Source: Erwinia psidii
GTDB taxonomy: Bacteria; Pseudomonadota; Gammaproteobacteria; Enterobacterales; Enterobacteriaceae
Direction: 5' to 3'
DNA length: 64,000 nucleotides
NCBI RefSeq assembly: GCF_003846135.1
Contig: NZ_RHHM01000005.1
Span: 62,001 to 126,000 of the forward strand
Below the pieces are notes generated by a model, which had not been told where the DNA came from, did not search any database, and saw nothing but the letters and a program-made list of their open reading frames with translations. Positions within the stretch are counted from its first letter, which is position 1. Each line of letters opens with the position of its first letter. Shown one piece after another: positions 28,367-38,177 of the stretch. The position numbers and the translations under genes were made by a program.

Positions 28367-29728
28367 TCAGTACGCTCTCAGTGTCTGAAAAACTGAGGCA
28401 ATCTTCATGGGATCCTTGATCCCCGGCGCGCTTTCCACACCGGAATTAAAATCCAGACCGGCACAACCAAGGCGGGCTGCTTCGACGCAGTTATCGGCAC
28501 CGAGACCACCTGCCAGCAGCACATTGTCCAGAGATTGTCCGGCCAGCAGGGTCCAGTCAAAGCGCTGGCCGCTACCACCGTTACCGCTGTCAAAGACATA
28601 GCGGTCCACATCGGACCAGTCGCGTGCTGGCAGGGCATCATTAATACTGAACGCTTTCCAGATTTTGGTTGCGGCAGGTAACCGGCGTCGTAATTCGCTC
28701 ACCCATTGCTGGTCTTCATCGCCGTGCAGCTGTACGGCATCCAGCTGGAGGTCGGTTGCAATCGTGACAACGTAACTTAAGTCATTATTACGGAAAACAC
28801 CGACATACCTGAGTACCGCACCACTCATTACTTCTCTGGCGGTATCCGGTGTAATTTTGCGCGGTGAGCTGTCAGCAAAAATCAGCCCACCATAAATTGC
28901 ACCAGACTCCAGAGCACTTCGCGCATCTTCTGCCCGGGTGAGGCCGCAAATTTTATTGTCACCCATAATCACACGACGCACGGCGGCAGTCAGATCATCC
29001 TCCGCCATCAGTGCTGAACCAATCAGAAAGCCGTTGGCGAAGTGGCTCAGTTCACGCACCTGTGCATAGCTGTTAATACCCGACTCGCTGATCACCGTCA
29101 CGCCATGTGCCACGCCCGGCGCCAGTCGGCGGGTACGTTCAAGGTCAATCGACAGGTCACGCAGGTCACGGTTATTGATCCCCACCACTTTTGCACCCAG
29201 TGCGGTAGCGCGTTCCAGTTCTTCTTCACTGATGACTTCAGTCAGCACACCCATGTTGAGACTATGAGCCACTGCCGAAAGCTGGCGATACTGTTCATCT
29301 GTCACCACTGAGAGCATCAGCAAAACAGCATCAGCCTGATAGTAGCGTGCCAGGTAGATCTGATAGGGATCGATAATAAAATCTTTGCACAGCACCGGTT
29401 GAGTGATGGCCGCACTGACGACAGGCAAAAAATCAAAGCTTCCCTGAAAATATTTTTCATCGGTCAGCACGGAAACGGCGGAAGCATAGTGCCGGTATAC
29501 GCCAGCAATGGTTGCAGGGTCGAAATCTTCGCGGATCAATCCTTTTGACGGTGAGGCCTTTTTACATTCCAGAATAAAGGCGGTACGGGCACCCTGCAAT
29601 GCATCATAAAAGCTGCGCGTGGACGGCGTTATTTGATTTTGAAAGGCAGGCAGTGGCTGTTTCTGCTGACGCTCTGCCAGCCAGACTGCTTTGTCCTGCA
29701 CAATCCGGGTAAGTACGGTTTCCTGCAT
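28367..29728 (-). CDS. trpC: Bifunctional indole-3-glycerol phosphate synthase / phosphoribosylanthranilate isomerase
   Basis: This fused TrpC-TrpF enzyme performs two consecutive steps of tryptophan synthesis. The N-terminal barrel (about 1-255) is indole-glycerol-phosphate synthase, with FILECKKASPSKG, LCKDFIIDPYQI and VGINNRDLRDL. The C-terminal barrel (about 256-453) is the isomerase, with KICGLTRAEDARSA, LHGDEDQQWV and LAGGLGADNC. The fusion is the usual enterobacterial form. It starts two bases after the trpD stop, so the two are tightly coupled. Confidence 0.97.
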   Translation of the reverse strand: MQETVLTRIVQDKAVWLAERQQKQPLPAFQNQITPSTRSFYDALQGARTAFILECKKASPSKGLIREDFDPATIAGVYRHYASAVSVLTDEKYFQGSFDFLPVVSAAITQPVLCKDFIIDPYQIYLARYYQADAVLLMLSVVTDEQYRQLSAVAHSLNMGVLTEVISEEELERATALGAKVVGINNRDLRDLSIDLERTRRLAPGVAHGVTVISESGINSYAQVRELSHFANGFLIGSALMAEDDLTAAVRRVIMGDNKICGLTRAEDARSALESGAIYGGLIFADSSPRKITPDTAREVMSGAVLRYVGVFRNNDLSYVVTIATDLQLDAVQLHGDEDQQWVSELRRRLPAATKIWKAFSINDALPARDWSDVDRYVFDSGNGGSGQRFDWTLLAGQSLDNVLLAGGLGADNCVEAARLGCAGLDFNSGVESAPGIKDPMKIASVFQTLRAY

Positions 29729-29730
29729 GA

Positions 29731-30729
29731 TTATCCTCTTGCTGCCAGAGCGACAACGCGTTGGTAGGCCTCACCGCTGCGGATAGCTTCCAACGCCTGC
29801 CGGGCATTTTGTTTCAGATCTTCATTGCCAAAAATTTTCAGCAACAACGCCACGTTCGCCGCGACGGCCTCTTCATGTGCACGTTGGCCTTTACCCTGGA
29901 GCAATCGTGTCAGAATGTCACGGTTTTCTTCAGGCGAGCCACCGGCCAGAGCCTCCTGGGGCCATGCACTAAGACCGAAGTCCTCAGGCGTAAGCTGATA
30001 ACTGGTGATCTCACCGTCGCGCAGTTCGGCTACGTGGGTGGCACTGTGAAGCGCCACCTCATCCATGCCGCCTCCGTGGACCACCGCAGCCCGCTGATAT
30101 CCCAGGATCCGAAGCGTTTGCGCAATGGGCAATACCAGCTCAGGGCTGTAGACACCAATCACCGCCAGAGGCGGCCGGGCGGGATTGATTAACGGGCCGA
30201 GGACATTAAACAGAGTGCGGGTTTTCAGTTGTTTTCGTACCGGCATCGCGTGGCGAAAACCGGTGTGATAATGCGGCGCAAACAGAAAACAGACATTGAG
30301 ATCGTCCAGCGCCTGACGAGCCTGTTCTGCGGGCAACTCCAGACTGATGCCAAAAGCTGCCAGCAGGTCGGACGATCCCGATTTACTTGAGACGCTGCGG
30401 TTGCCGTGCTTCGCCACTTTCAGCCCACAGCTGGCGGCGACAAAGGCGCTGGCGGTGGAAATATTAATGCTGTTGCTGCCATCGCCTCCGGTACCGACGA
30501 TATCGGCAAAGGCGTAATCAGGCCGTGGAAAAGGCTGTGCATCGGCAAGCAGTGCGGTGGCCGCGCCAGCGATTTCTTCCGGCTGTTCGCCGCGTACTTT
30601 CATGGCGATCAGCGCGGCGGCCAACTGCGTTGGCTCCAGCTGGCCGGTCACTATTGCGGAGAACAACTGTTCGCTTTCGCGACGTGTCAGCGTGTGTCCC
30701 TGGTAAAGTTTTTCGAGGATGGCGTTCAT
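29731..30729 (-). CDS. trpD: Anthranilate phosphoribosyltransferase
   Basis: TrpD transfers phosphoribose from PRPP to anthranilate. This is a free-standing 332-residue protein, with the glycine-rich PRPP loop [15 protein letters not shown], the segments [17 protein letters not shown] and [20 protein letters not shown], and [10 protein letters not shown]. In E. coli this domain is fused to TrpG; here trpG is a separate gene 12 bp upstream, the arrangement of Serratia and Erwinia relatives. Confidence 0.97.
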   Translation of the reverse strand: MNAILEKLYQGHTLTRRESEQLFSAIVTGQLEPTQLAAALIAMKVRGEQPEEIAGAATALLADAQPFPRPDYAFADIVGTGGDGSNSINISTASAFVAASCGLKVAKHGNRSVSSKSGSSDLLAAFGISLELPAEQARQALDDLNVCFLFAPHYHTGFRHAMPVRKQLKTRTLFNVLGPLINPARPPLAVIGVYSPELVLPIAQTLRILGYQRAAVVHGGGMDEVALHSATHVAELRDGEITSYQLTPEDFGLSAWPQEALAGGSPEENRDILTRLLQGKGQRAHEEAVAANVALLLKIFGNEDLKQNARQALEAIRSGEAYQRVVALAARG

Positions 30730-30741
30730 CGTTGCTCCTTG

Positions 30742-31323
30742 TTATGTGGTCAGCGCCCATGCGAGGGTCTGTTCCAGCAGACGAGCACCCTGGCTGGTAA
30801 GGATCGATTCGGGATGGAACTGGAAACCGCAGACACGATCTGCATCGTGACGAACGGCCATCACCATACCATTGAATGTGGCGTTTACTACCAGTTCAGT
30901 CGGCACATTACTGCCCACCAGGGAATGATAGCGGGCCACAGGCAGTGGATTGCTCAACCCGGCAAACATACCAACGCCGTCATGAGTAATGGAAGACGCT
31001 TTGCCGTGCAGAATTTCGCCCGCCTGACCAACATGACCACCGTAGGCTTCCACGATGGCCTGATGGCCCAGACAGATACCAATAATTGGCAGACGGCCCC
31101 GCAAACGCTTAAGCAGTTCTGGCATACAGCCTGCCTCAGACGGCGTGCCAGGTCCCGGTGATAACATTAATACGGGGTTTTCCATTGCCTGAAGGCATTC
31201 AGTCAGGACTTCAGCCGGAGCGCTATTGCGATAAATCAACACGTTATGACCAAAGGCACGTAACTGGTCGACGAGGTTGTAGGTAAATGAGTCAATATTG
31301 TCGAGCAGCAGAATATCAGCCAT
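30742..31323 (-). CDS. trpG: Anthranilate synthase glutamine amidotransferase subunit
   Basis: TrpG releases ammonia from glutamine and supplies it to TrpE for anthranilate synthesis. The 193-residue class I amidotransferase has the nucleophile Cys84 in GICLGHQAI, the oxyanion-hole segment [11 protein letters not shown], and the catalytic His/Glu in FQFHPESI. It is a separate gene rather than the E. coli TrpGD fusion. Its ATG overlaps the trpE stop by one base. Confidence 0.97.
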   Translation of the reverse strand: MADILLLDNIDSFTYNLVDQLRAFGHNVLIYRNSAPAEVLTECLQAMENPVLMLSPGPGTPSEAGCMPELLKRLRGRLPIIGICLGHQAIVEAYGGHVGQAGEILHGKASSITHDGVGMFAGLSNPLPVARYHSLVGSNVPTELVVNATFNGMVMAVRHDADRVCGFQFHPESILTSQGARLLEQTLAWALTT

Positions 31324-32885
31324 CAGAAAATCTCCTTGCAGTGGTGAGCCGTGGCAATGGCGCGTAGTACCGCGCGAGCTTTATTACGGCTTTCGTCGGC
31401 TTCTGCCTGCGGTACAGAATCCAGCACCACTCCCGCGCCGGCCTGCACAGTGGCAATGCCACCCTCCACATACGCGGAGCGGATAACGATACAGGTATCA
31501 AGGTCACCGGTAGCGGTAAAATATCCCACGGCGCCGCCATAGCTGCCACGCCGGGTACCTTCCGCCGCGGCAATCAGCTGCATGGCACGCACTTTCGGCG
31601 CGCCACTCAGCGTGCCCATATTCATGCACGCCTGATAGGCGTGCAGTACGTCAAGATCCTCTCGTAATTGTCCCACCACGCGGGAGACCAGATGCATAAC
31701 GAAAGAGTAACGATCAACCTTAGTGAGATCCGCCACGTAGCGGCTGCCGGGCTTGCAAATTCGTGCCAAATCGTTACGCGCAAGGTCAACCAGCATAAGA
31801 TGTTCTGCCAGCTCTTTATGGTCCGTGCGCATTTCCAGTTCAATACGGCTGTCCAGGTCTCGATCCAGCGAACCGTCGGCATGGCGTCCCCGTGGACGGG
31901 TACCGGCGATCGGGTAGATTTCAATCTGCCGCGTGGTGGCATCGTATTTCAGCGAGCTTTCCGGTGAAGCACCAAACAGGCTGAAATCCTGATCCTGCAT
32001 AAAAAACATATACGGGCTTGGGTTGCTGTTTTTCAGTGTGTCATAGGCTGCCAGTGGAGAAGGACAGGGCAGTGAGAAGCGGCGGGATGGCACCACCTGA
32101 AAAATCTCCCCGATCCGAATCTCCTGCTGTAACTGAGTGACCACCTCACAATATGCTTCATCGCTCTGATTGCAGCTCAGTGTCATTGTTTCAAGATGCT
32201 GAACTGGTAAAGGATGAGCGGGTTGCAACATCTGGGCATGTAACGCTTCAATACGGCTTTGCAGGCGTAAAAATTCGTCGGGTGCGCCAGTAAAGAGGCT
32301 GGCCTGCAGGCGTGCTGTCTGGCTCTGATGGTCGATAACCAGCAACGTTTCCGCCAGATAGAAGCAGTAATCCGGGCAGGCCTGCTGGTTATCAAGTGCT
32401 GGCAGGTCTTCGAATCCGGCCACCAGATCGTAGGCAAACAGTCCACCAAGGAGCATGGCTTCACGTTCATCCTCCGGGCAGTTGAAAAGCTGAGGGATCA
32501 GACGCAGGGCATCAAAAACGGAGGTCGATTTGAGTCGCGAATCCTCATCCTGGACTTCACTGTTGGCAGGAAAAGTCAGTTCAACGCCGTCTGGCCGCCG
32601 TGCAGGGATAACATGGGGCGGCAGAGCATCAATCATCAGTGGCAGAATCGCCCGCCCATTTTCTGACAATGCCTGCACGGATACGGAGTCACCCAGTGCT
32701 TTAATTCGCAGAGCACTGTCGACAATAAGCAGGCTTTTCAGGTTGCGTTTGCTGTCAATATCAGCCGATTCCAACAGCAGCGTGGCCGGGCGTGCACCGC
32801 ACAGCTGATGAAAAACAGCAGCCGGATCGTCGCGGTAGGGGGCGTTACCGGTGATCAGTTTCATTCCAGGTTTGGCATTTTGCAT
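31323..32885 (-). CDS. trpE: Anthranilate synthase component I
   Basis: TrpE converts chorismate to anthranilate with ammonia from TrpG and is the feedback-controlled step. The 520-residue sequence has the tryptophan-binding LLES motif at residues 37-40. The chorismate-binding C-terminal half includes [70 protein letters not shown] and [14 protein letters not shown]. First structural gene of the operon, preceded by trpL and the attenuator. Confidence 0.98.
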   Translation of the reverse strand: MQNAKPGMKLITGNAPYRDDPAAVFHQLCGARPATLLLESADIDSKRNLKSLLIVDSALRIKALGDSVSVQALSENGRAILPLMIDALPPHVIPARRPDGVELTFPANSEVQDEDSRLKSTSVFDALRLIPQLFNCPEDEREAMLLGGLFAYDLVAGFEDLPALDNQQACPDYCFYLAETLLVIDHQSQTARLQASLFTGAPDEFLRLQSRIEALHAQMLQPAHPLPVQHLETMTLSCNQSDEAYCEVVTQLQQEIRIGEIFQVVPSRRFSLPCPSPLAAYDTLKNSNPSPYMFFMQDQDFSLFGASPESSLKYDATTRQIEIYPIAGTRPRGRHADGSLDRDLDSRIELEMRTDHKELAEHLMLVDLARNDLARICKPGSRYVADLTKVDRYSFVMHLVSRVVGQLREDLDVLHAYQACMNMGTLSGAPKVRAMQLIAAAEGTRRGSYGGAVGYFTATGDLDTCIVIRSAYVEGGIATVQAGAGVVLDSVPQAEADESRNKARAVLRAIATAHHCKEIF

Positions 32886-32908
32886 CAGGTTAGTCTCTGA
32901 AATTTGCT

Positions 32909-32934
32909 AAAAAAAAACCCGCTGGCGGCGGGCT
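32909..32934 (-). terminator. trp attenuator
   Basis: On the minus strand CCCGC and GCGGG pair around a five-base loop (32918-32932) and are followed by nine T. It sits between trpL and trpE at the standard attenuator position. Segments between trpL and this hairpin can form the competing antiterminator. Confidence 0.9.
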
Positions 32935-32980
32935 GGGTATCTGCATTTTCGCGGGTTGCGTGCATCACTCTTTCGCCCAT

Positions 32981-33034
32981 TCAGGGAAAGCTACGCCACC
33001 ATGGTGCGATCATTGTATAGATTACTGTCATCAT
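32981..33034 (-). CDS. trpL: trp operon leader peptide
   Basis: This 17-residue peptide reads MMTVIYTMIAPWWRSFP, with two adjacent tryptophan codons just before the end. Ribosome stalling there under tryptophan shortage would favour the antiterminator over the attenuator hairpin at 32909-32934. It lies directly downstream of the trp promoter/operator. The ribosome-binding site is AAGGG, upstream of the double ATG. Confidence 0.9.
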   Translation of the reverse strand: MMTVIYTMIAPWWRSFP

Positions 33035-33059
33035 TGCGATACCCTTGAAGGTGAACTTG

Positions 33060-33094
33060 TGTACTAGTTAACTGGTTCATGGCGAAAATGTCAA
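33060..33094 (-). promoter_or_regulatory. trp promoter and TrpR operator
   Basis: On the minus strand there is TTGACA (33089-33094), a 17-base spacer, and TTAACT (33066-33071) as -10. The -10 lies inside the near-palindrome AACCAGTTAACTAGTAC (33061-33077), a close match to the E. coli TrpR operator. TrpR plus tryptophan should block RNA polymerase here. Confidence 0.9.
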
Positions 33095-33164
33095 TACCCT
33101 TTTTCCCGATAATAAAATCCAGCTATCATGCGGCAACGTATTCTCCGCTGAAACGGGAGCAGCT

Positions 33165-34040
33165 TTGAACGATTCAATCCCGGAAATCCCCTGGCCTGTG
33201 TACGATCTCCACAGTCATACCCTGGCTTCTGATGGCTTACTGACGCCAGAGGAGCTTGTGCTGAGAGCCGTTGCGCATCGGGTATCGGTGTTGGCCATTA
33301 CCGATCACGACACGGTTGAGGGTATTGCGCCTGCCCGTGATGCCATTGCGAGACACAAACTTCCGCTGCACCTGATTGCGGGGGTGGAGGTGTCAACGCT
33401 GTGGGAAAATCATGAAATTCATATTGTTGGTCTTGGCGTTGACTGCCAGCATCCGGTGCTGAGCACATTTCTCCAGCAGCAGACCGACTGCCGGATGGCT
33501 CGCGCAGAATTAATTGCCGCAAGGCTGGAGAAAGCCCATATTGCTGATGCCCTCGCGGGGGCGCTGGCGCTGGCAGAAGGTGGCGCGGTGACGCGTGGAC
33601 ATTTTGCCCGCTTTTTGATTGCGCAGGGCAAAGCAGACAACATGGCGCAGGTGTTCAAAAAATACCTCGCCAAAGGGAAAACCGGCTACGCCCCGCCGCA
33701 GTGGTGTACAATGAAACAAGCCGTTGATACCATTCATCATTCTGGTGGTCGTGCCGTGCTGGCCCATCCCGGACGATATGGTTTGTCCGCCAAATGGCTT
33801 AAGCGTCTGCTCACCTGTTTCTGTGAGGTGGGTGGTGACGCGATGGAAGTGGCACAATGCCAGCAGGCGCCCAACGAGCGTAATCAGCTGGCTCGTTATG
33901 CTCAGGACTTCCAGCTGGCTGCATCACAGGGTTCTGATTTTCATCAGCCCTGTGCGTGGATCGAGCTGGGTAAGAAATTATGGCTTCCGGGAGGCGTTGA
34001 GGCAATCTGGCAGCGTTTTCCTGACATTACACAGGTTTGA
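33165..34040 (+). CDS. rnm: 5'-3' exoribonuclease Rnm (PHP domain, YciV)
   Basis: This 291-residue PHP-domain phosphoesterase belongs to the YciV/TrpH family; the E. coli protein matures the 5' end of rRNAs and degrades short RNAs and 3',5'-pAp. Metal-ligand motifs are DLHSHTLASDG (about 14-24), AITDHDTVEG, GVEVSTLWENHEIH, a mid-protein GGRAVLAHPGRYG and the C-terminal GSDFHQPC. The start is TTG at 33165 with GGGAG upstream; the homologous start is also non-ATG as I recall. It diverges from trpE, as in E. coli. Confidence 0.93.
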   Translation: MNDSIPEIPWPVYDLHSHTLASDGLLTPEELVLRAVAHRVSVLAITDHDTVEGIAPARDAIARHKLPLHLIAGVEVSTLWENHEIHIVGLGVDCQHPVLSTFLQQQTDCRMARAELIAARLEKAHIADALAGALALAEGGAVTRGHFARFLIAQGKADNMAQVFKKYLAKGKTGYAPPQWCTMKQAVDTIHHSGGRAVLAHPGRYGLSAKWLKRLLTCFCEVGGDAMEVAQCQQAPNERNQLARYAQDFQLAASQGSDFHQPCAWIELGKKLWLPGGVEAIWQRFPDITQV

Positions 34041-34072
34041 GCACCCAATGTGCGGCAAACGAGAGGGTAGTT

Positions 34073-34693
34073 ATGAGTCAGTTTTTTTATATTCACCCGG
34101 AAAATCCGCAACCGAGGCTGATCAACCAGGCGGTTGAGCTACTCAACAAAGGCGGGGTGATTGTTTATCCGACCGATTCGGGTTATGCGCTGGGGTGCAG
34201 GCTGGAGGACAAAAACGCGATGGATCGTATATGTCGTATCAGGCAGTTGGAAGGGGACCATAACTTTACCCTGGTCTGTCGCGATCTGTCAGAGCTGTCC
34301 ACCTATGCGCATGTTGATAACACGGCTTTTCGTCTGATCAAAAACAACACGCCGGGAAACTACACGTTTATTTTGAAAGCAACCAAAGAAGTTCCTCGCC
34401 GTCTGATGAGTGAAAAGAGAAAAACGATTGGCCTGCGTGTACCGTCAAATCAGATCTCTCTTGCGCTGCTTGCCGCGCTGAATGAACCTTTGATGTCGAC
34501 GTCCCTGATGCTTCCGGGAAATGATTTCACCGAGTCAGACCCGGAGGAGATACAGGATGCCATTGGTAAACGGGTGGATTTAATTATTCACGGTGGCTAC
34601 CTTGGGCAGAAACCAACGACGGTTATTGATCTGACTGAAGATACGCCGGTTGTGATGCGGGAAGGGGTGGGCGATATACAACCTTTTATGTAG
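34073..34693 (+). CDS. yciO: YrdC/Sua5-domain protein YciO
   Basis: This 206-residue protein has a YrdC domain, the fold of threonylcarbamoyl-AMP synthases that act in tRNA t6A synthesis; YciO itself has been a paralogue of uncertain role. Segments include GGVIVYPTDSGYALGC, NFTLVCRDLSELSTYA, GNYTFILKATKEVPRR and TIGLRVPSN. The ATG at 34073 (GAGAGGG upstream) gives the E. coli length; the frame is open 36 bases further back. It lies 32 bp after rnm in one operon. Confidence 0.93.
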   Translation: MSQFFYIHPENPQPRLINQAVELLNKGGVIVYPTDSGYALGCRLEDKNAMDRICRIRQLEGDHNFTLVCRDLSELSTYAHVDNTAFRLIKNNTPGNYTFILKATKEVPRRLMSEKRKTIGLRVPSNQISLALLAALNEPLMSTSLMLPGNDFTESDPEEIQDAIGKRVDLIIHGGYLGQKPTTVIDLTEDTPVVMREGVGDIQPFM

Positions 34694-34705
34694 CGGTTCA
34701 GTAAA

Positions 34706-34728
34706 AGTGCGCTTATCACAAGCGCACT
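34706..34728. terminator. Hairpin between convergent yciO and glycosyltransferase gene
   Basis: AGTGCGCTT and AAGCGCACT pair perfectly (nine bp) around a five-base loop, 13 bp after the yciO stop. The T tract is short (CGTTT). Confidence 0.55.
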
Positions 34729-34760
34729 ATCGTTTACGTTCTGCGGGGATGGCGCGATGA

Positions 34761-35915
34761 TCAGCAGACAGCCGCTAAATAAATGGCGTTAAGCTGCTGT
34801 TTGAATGCGACAGGATCGTGATCCCGTCTTATTCTTTCCAGCGCCTGTACAGATTTGTTAACAACCGACTGCCGGGTTTCCAGGGCAGAAATAATATGCG
34901 TCTTGAGCTGTTCAGTTATTGCCTGTCTTAACGTATTTTTTGCGTTCTCACTATCAACGACGAATTCATACATATCGCTCAACGGACAGGTAATTAGCCA
35001 TCCGGCCGATTCTGGATTGATCTCAGCCAGTGCACGTACATTGGTGGTGATAACCGGACAGCCACTTGCCTGCATTTCAAGAACGGAAAAACCATAGGTA
35101 TCCTGCCAGGTAGGTAAAAGCCCCACGTCACTCCCTGCAAGCAGTTTCATTACTTCTGCATTGGGCAGGCTGTTGTGGTGTATGAAAAAAGGATATTTTG
35201 CAATGCACGCTTCAATATGACGGTGAAAATCTGCCGTATCCTGCCAGTCCCGATGGGCGATATTGTGTTTTCGGGACAGGTCGCCAATCAGATTGACCTG
35301 AAGGTGGTCGCCGTTGATTAACCCTGCATCGGCCAGAGCAGAGAAGGCCAGAACCACCTCAGCGCCACCTTTACGGTAAAACTCATTACCTACAAAGGTA
35401 AAAATCAGCTTACCGTGGTTAACTTCGCGTGGGATTGTCGCCAACAGAGCCTGTGGAGGATGCAAAACGCACAGTTTGTCATTGAGTATTTTTTCCCACG
35501 CAGGAAATGAGGTCAGCAGTTTTTTCTGGATCTGACGGGTTGCTTCCGAGATGGCGATGAGCCGGACGCAGGACTTCTCAGCTGCCAGCCGCAGCAGCTG
35601 ATGGAGTTCGGGGTTTTTTGTCTTAGCCACGCCGGGAACGGGCAGTACCCTGGGGATTTCCGTTTCGAAGGTCGCTATCCAGGGTGTGGATGTACTGGCG
35701 ACCTCATTGAAAAGATGAATAACTTTGACATCAGCCGGTAACATGCCTGGCAGTGGCTTAAAAATGAACTTTTTATTCTTTTTCAGTAATTTATTTCTTA
35801 TTGCATTGATATAAAGATAAGTATTTTTCTTTTTGCAATTAACATAGTCGTTTTGCGGGTCGACGACGATGTTTCTTTGCTCAGGATAACCCATGCTGCT
35901 GATCGCAATTTTCAT
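34761..35915 (-). CDS. GT4-family glycosyltransferase, accessory
   Basis: This 384-residue cytoplasmic glycosyltransferase has a GT-B fold. The C-terminal half shows the hallmarks: FVGNEFYRKGGAEVVLAFSA, and the donor-binding segment TYGFSVLEMQASGCPVITTN with the EX7E-like glutamate of GT4 enzymes. The N-terminal 120 residues are less conserved and Lys rich. It probably adds a sugar to LPS or another surface glycan; donor and acceptor are unknown. It stands alone between yciO and rluB, where E. coli has yciQ, so it is a local insertion or replacement. Confidence 0.85.
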   Translation of the reverse strand: MKIAISSMGYPEQRNIVVDPQNDYVNCKKKNTYLYINAIRNKLLKKNKKFIFKPLPGMLPADVKVIHLFNEVASTSTPWIATFETEIPRVLPVPGVAKTKNPELHQLLRLAAEKSCVRLIAISEATRQIQKKLLTSFPAWEKILNDKLCVLHPPQALLATIPREVNHGKLIFTFVGNEFYRKGGAEVVLAFSALADAGLINGDHLQVNLIGDLSRKHNIAHRDWQDTADFHRHIEACIAKYPFFIHHNSLPNAEVMKLLAGSDVGLLPTWQDTYGFSVLEMQASGCPVITTNVRALAEINPESAGWLITCPLSDMYEFVVDSENAKNTLRQAITEQLKTHIISALETRQSVVNKSVQALERIRRDHDPVAFKQQLNAIYLAAVC

Positions 35916-36201
35916 AATTTCCCTGACATTTCGTTATCATTTCGAGAGGATGGCCCTGTTAAGTCTCTTAAACCATCTATTAGCTATTCTTAACGGTTTA
36001 CACTAAATTTAGCCGTCTGATAATAGGATTTTTCCTTACCCTTGCGTACAACCTTAATCACCGCTGACCACCGCGTAATATTACGGGTTACATCCTTAAT
36101 GACTTACGGTATAATGGCGTGAACATATAAACTTAAGTTATTGATTTTTAAGTGTATATAAATAAATTCGACGCCTGGGAAGGCGACAAAGAGGTAGTGC
36201 C

Positions 36202-37074
36202 ATGAGCGAAAAGTTACAAAAAGTCCTTGCCCGTGCCGGGCATGGCTCACGCCGTGAAATTGAAACCATGATTTCTTCCGGTCGCGTCAGCGTTGACGGC
36301 AAGATCGCGACGCTGGGCGATCGTGTTGAACCCAGTAAAGCGCTGAAAATCCGTATTGATGGACACCTTATATCCGTTGCAGAATCGACCGAAGAAGTTT
36401 GTCGCGTACTGGCCTACTACAAACCTGAAGGGGAATTGTGTACCCGCAACGATCCAGAAGGACGTCCTACCGTGTTTGATCGCCTGCCAAAACTGCGTGG
36501 CGCCCGCTGGATTGCCGTTGGCCGCCTGGATGTCAATACCTGTGGTCTGTTACTGTTCACCACCGATGGTGAGCTGGCCAATCGCCTGATGCATCCAAGC
36601 CGTGAGGTGGAGAGAGAATACGCGGTCAGGGTCTTTGGCCAGGTTGATGATGACAAACTGAAACAACTGAGTCGTGGCGTGCAACTCGAAGATGGTCCTG
36701 CGGCATTCAAAACTCTGAAATTCAGCGGTGGCGAAGGGATTAATCAGTGGTACAGCGTTACCCTGACAGAAGGACGAAACCGTGAAGTGCGCCGTTTGTG
36801 GGAATCCGTTGGCGTACAGGTGAGCCGTCTGATCCGCACCCGCTATGGTGATATCGATCTGCCTAAAGGATTACCTCGCGGCGGTTGGACTGAACTGGAT
36901 CTGGCACCGGTAAACTATCTGCGCGAACTGGTTGGTTTGCCAGCGGAAACGACCAGCAAAGTGCCTGTTGATAAGGATCGTCGTCGGACCAAAGCAAATC
37001 AGATTCGTCGCGCTGTCAAACGCCACTCTCAGGGCAGCAGCGTCCGTCGGTCAGCGAGCAAGCGTCAATCGTAA
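36202..37074 (+). CDS. rluB: 23S rRNA pseudouridine synthase RluB
   Basis: RluB converts U2605 of 23S rRNA to pseudouridine. The 290-residue protein has an S4 RNA-binding domain (about 1-60: [19 protein letters not shown]) and the RsuA-type catalytic domain with Asp110 in [14 protein letters not shown]. Further landmarks are [13 protein letters not shown] and [14 protein letters not shown]. The C-terminal 40 residues are a basic Lys/Arg/Ser tail. The ribosome-binding site is GAGG 8 bases upstream. btuR, next in E. coli, is missing here. Confidence 0.96.
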   Translation: MSEKLQKVLARAGHGSRREIETMISSGRVSVDGKIATLGDRVEPSKALKIRIDGHLISVAESTEEVCRVLAYYKPEGELCTRNDPEGRPTVFDRLPKLRGARWIAVGRLDVNTCGLLLFTTDGELANRLMHPSREVEREYAVRVFGQVDDDKLKQLSRGVQLEDGPAAFKTLKFSGGEGINQWYSVTLTEGRNREVRRLWESVGVQVSRLIRTRYGDIDLPKGLPRGGWTELDLAPVNYLRELVGLPAETTSKVPVDKDRRRTKANQIRRAVKRHSQGSSVRRSASKRQS

Positions 37075-37084
37075 CTCCTGCTCA

Positions 37085-37110
37085 GGGAGGCGAAAATTTG
37101 CCTCTCTTTT
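37085..37110 (+). terminator. Terminator after rluB
   Basis: GGGAGGC pairs with GCCTCTC (one G-T pair) around an eight-base loop and is followed by TTTT, 11 bp after the rluB stop. Confidence 0.7.
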
Positions 37111-37212
37111 CGCTCTGACTTTATCATTCCGGTGAAAATCATCCCAATGCCGCCTGTATCCGTTGCTGATGCTAACCGGCTTTGTTCCGTCGCTGGTGGC
37201 AGTTCTCTGACA

Positions 37213-37974
37213 TTATTCAGCCGCTCCGGGCTTACGGGCTGGCTGGGCATCAAAACTGATCCCTGTCTTATTTTTACTGTCGTCTCCCATTAAATAGAGA
37301 TAGAGCGGCATGATGTCGGCAGGTGTTTTCAGTCTGGTGGCATCTTCCTGCGGGAATGCACTGGCACGCATTTTGGTTCGCGTACCACCGGGATTAATGC
37401 AGTTTACCCGCAAACGTTGGTCATCATACTCTTCAGCCAGCACCTGCATCATGCCTTCGGTGGCGAATTTCGAAACGGAATAAGCCCCCCAGCCGGCGCG
37501 TCCTTTGCGTCCGACGCTGGAGGTGGTGAAAACCAGCGATGCGCCGGGGGATTTGAGCAACAGGGGCAGAAGCGCCTGGGTCAGATAAAAAGTGGCGTTA
37601 ATATTGACCTGCATCACCTGCTGCCACACCAGCGGATCTTGCTGTTCCATCGGGCTGATATCACCGAGAAGGCCTGCGTTATGCAGTACGCCATCCAGGC
37701 GGGAAACCTGTTTTGCCACCTCTTCGGCCAGATGTTGACAGTCTGCTGGCGTGGCGAAATCCAGATCCAGAATAAATTTGCGGGCCGGCGGCAGGCCGTG
37801 TGCGGCAATATCATCCATCACCGCCTGCAGCTTTTGTGGGTTGCGTCCGGTCAGCAGGACCTGTGCGCCATAGCGGGCGTAGGTCAGTGCAGCTTCACGG
37901 CCAATGCCGTCACTGGCTCCTGTCACCAGAATAATGCGATCGGTCAGCAAATTGCTTTTCGGTTGATAATCCAC
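37213..37974 (-). CDS. yciK: SDR-family oxidoreductase YciK
   Basis: This 253-residue short-chain dehydrogenase of unknown substrate has the NAD(P) motif TGASDGIGREAA, the NNAG-equivalent LHNAGLLGD, the catalytic Ser in FTTSSVGRKG and the YxxxK pair in YSVSK. The start is taken as GTG 37974 because GGAG lies seven bases upstream and the resulting N terminus (V/M)DYQPK aligns with E. coli YciK; the ATG at 37998 adds eight unsupported residues. Divergent from sohB, convergent with rluB. Confidence 0.94.
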   Translation of the reverse strand: MDYQPKSNLLTDRIILVTGASDGIGREAALTYARYGAQVLLTGRNPQKLQAVMDDIAAHGLPPARKFILDLDFATPADCQHLAEEVAKQVSRLDGVLHNAGLLGDISPMEQQDPLVWQQVMQVNINATFYLTQALLPLLLKSPGASLVFTTSSVGRKGRAGWGAYSVSKFATEGMMQVLAEEYDDQRLRVNCINPGGTRTKMRASAFPQEDATRLKTPADIMPLYLYLMGDDSKNKTGISFDAQPARKPGAAE

Positions 37975-38177
37975 AGGCGCTCCTCTGGCGTTGATCAATA
38001 AGGCGTGACGGCGTGACCGCCGCCGTGCTGGCAGGGGAGTTTATGCCTGAAAATCGCCGTCAGTTCAATGTGAATGCGGTGTAAAACGCACTGAAGCAGC
38101 AGGAACCTGGCGACGTAAGCCGTTGACTCCGCTACACTAGCGGTTTTGCTTAAACGATGATAACTAAGGCGGATTGA

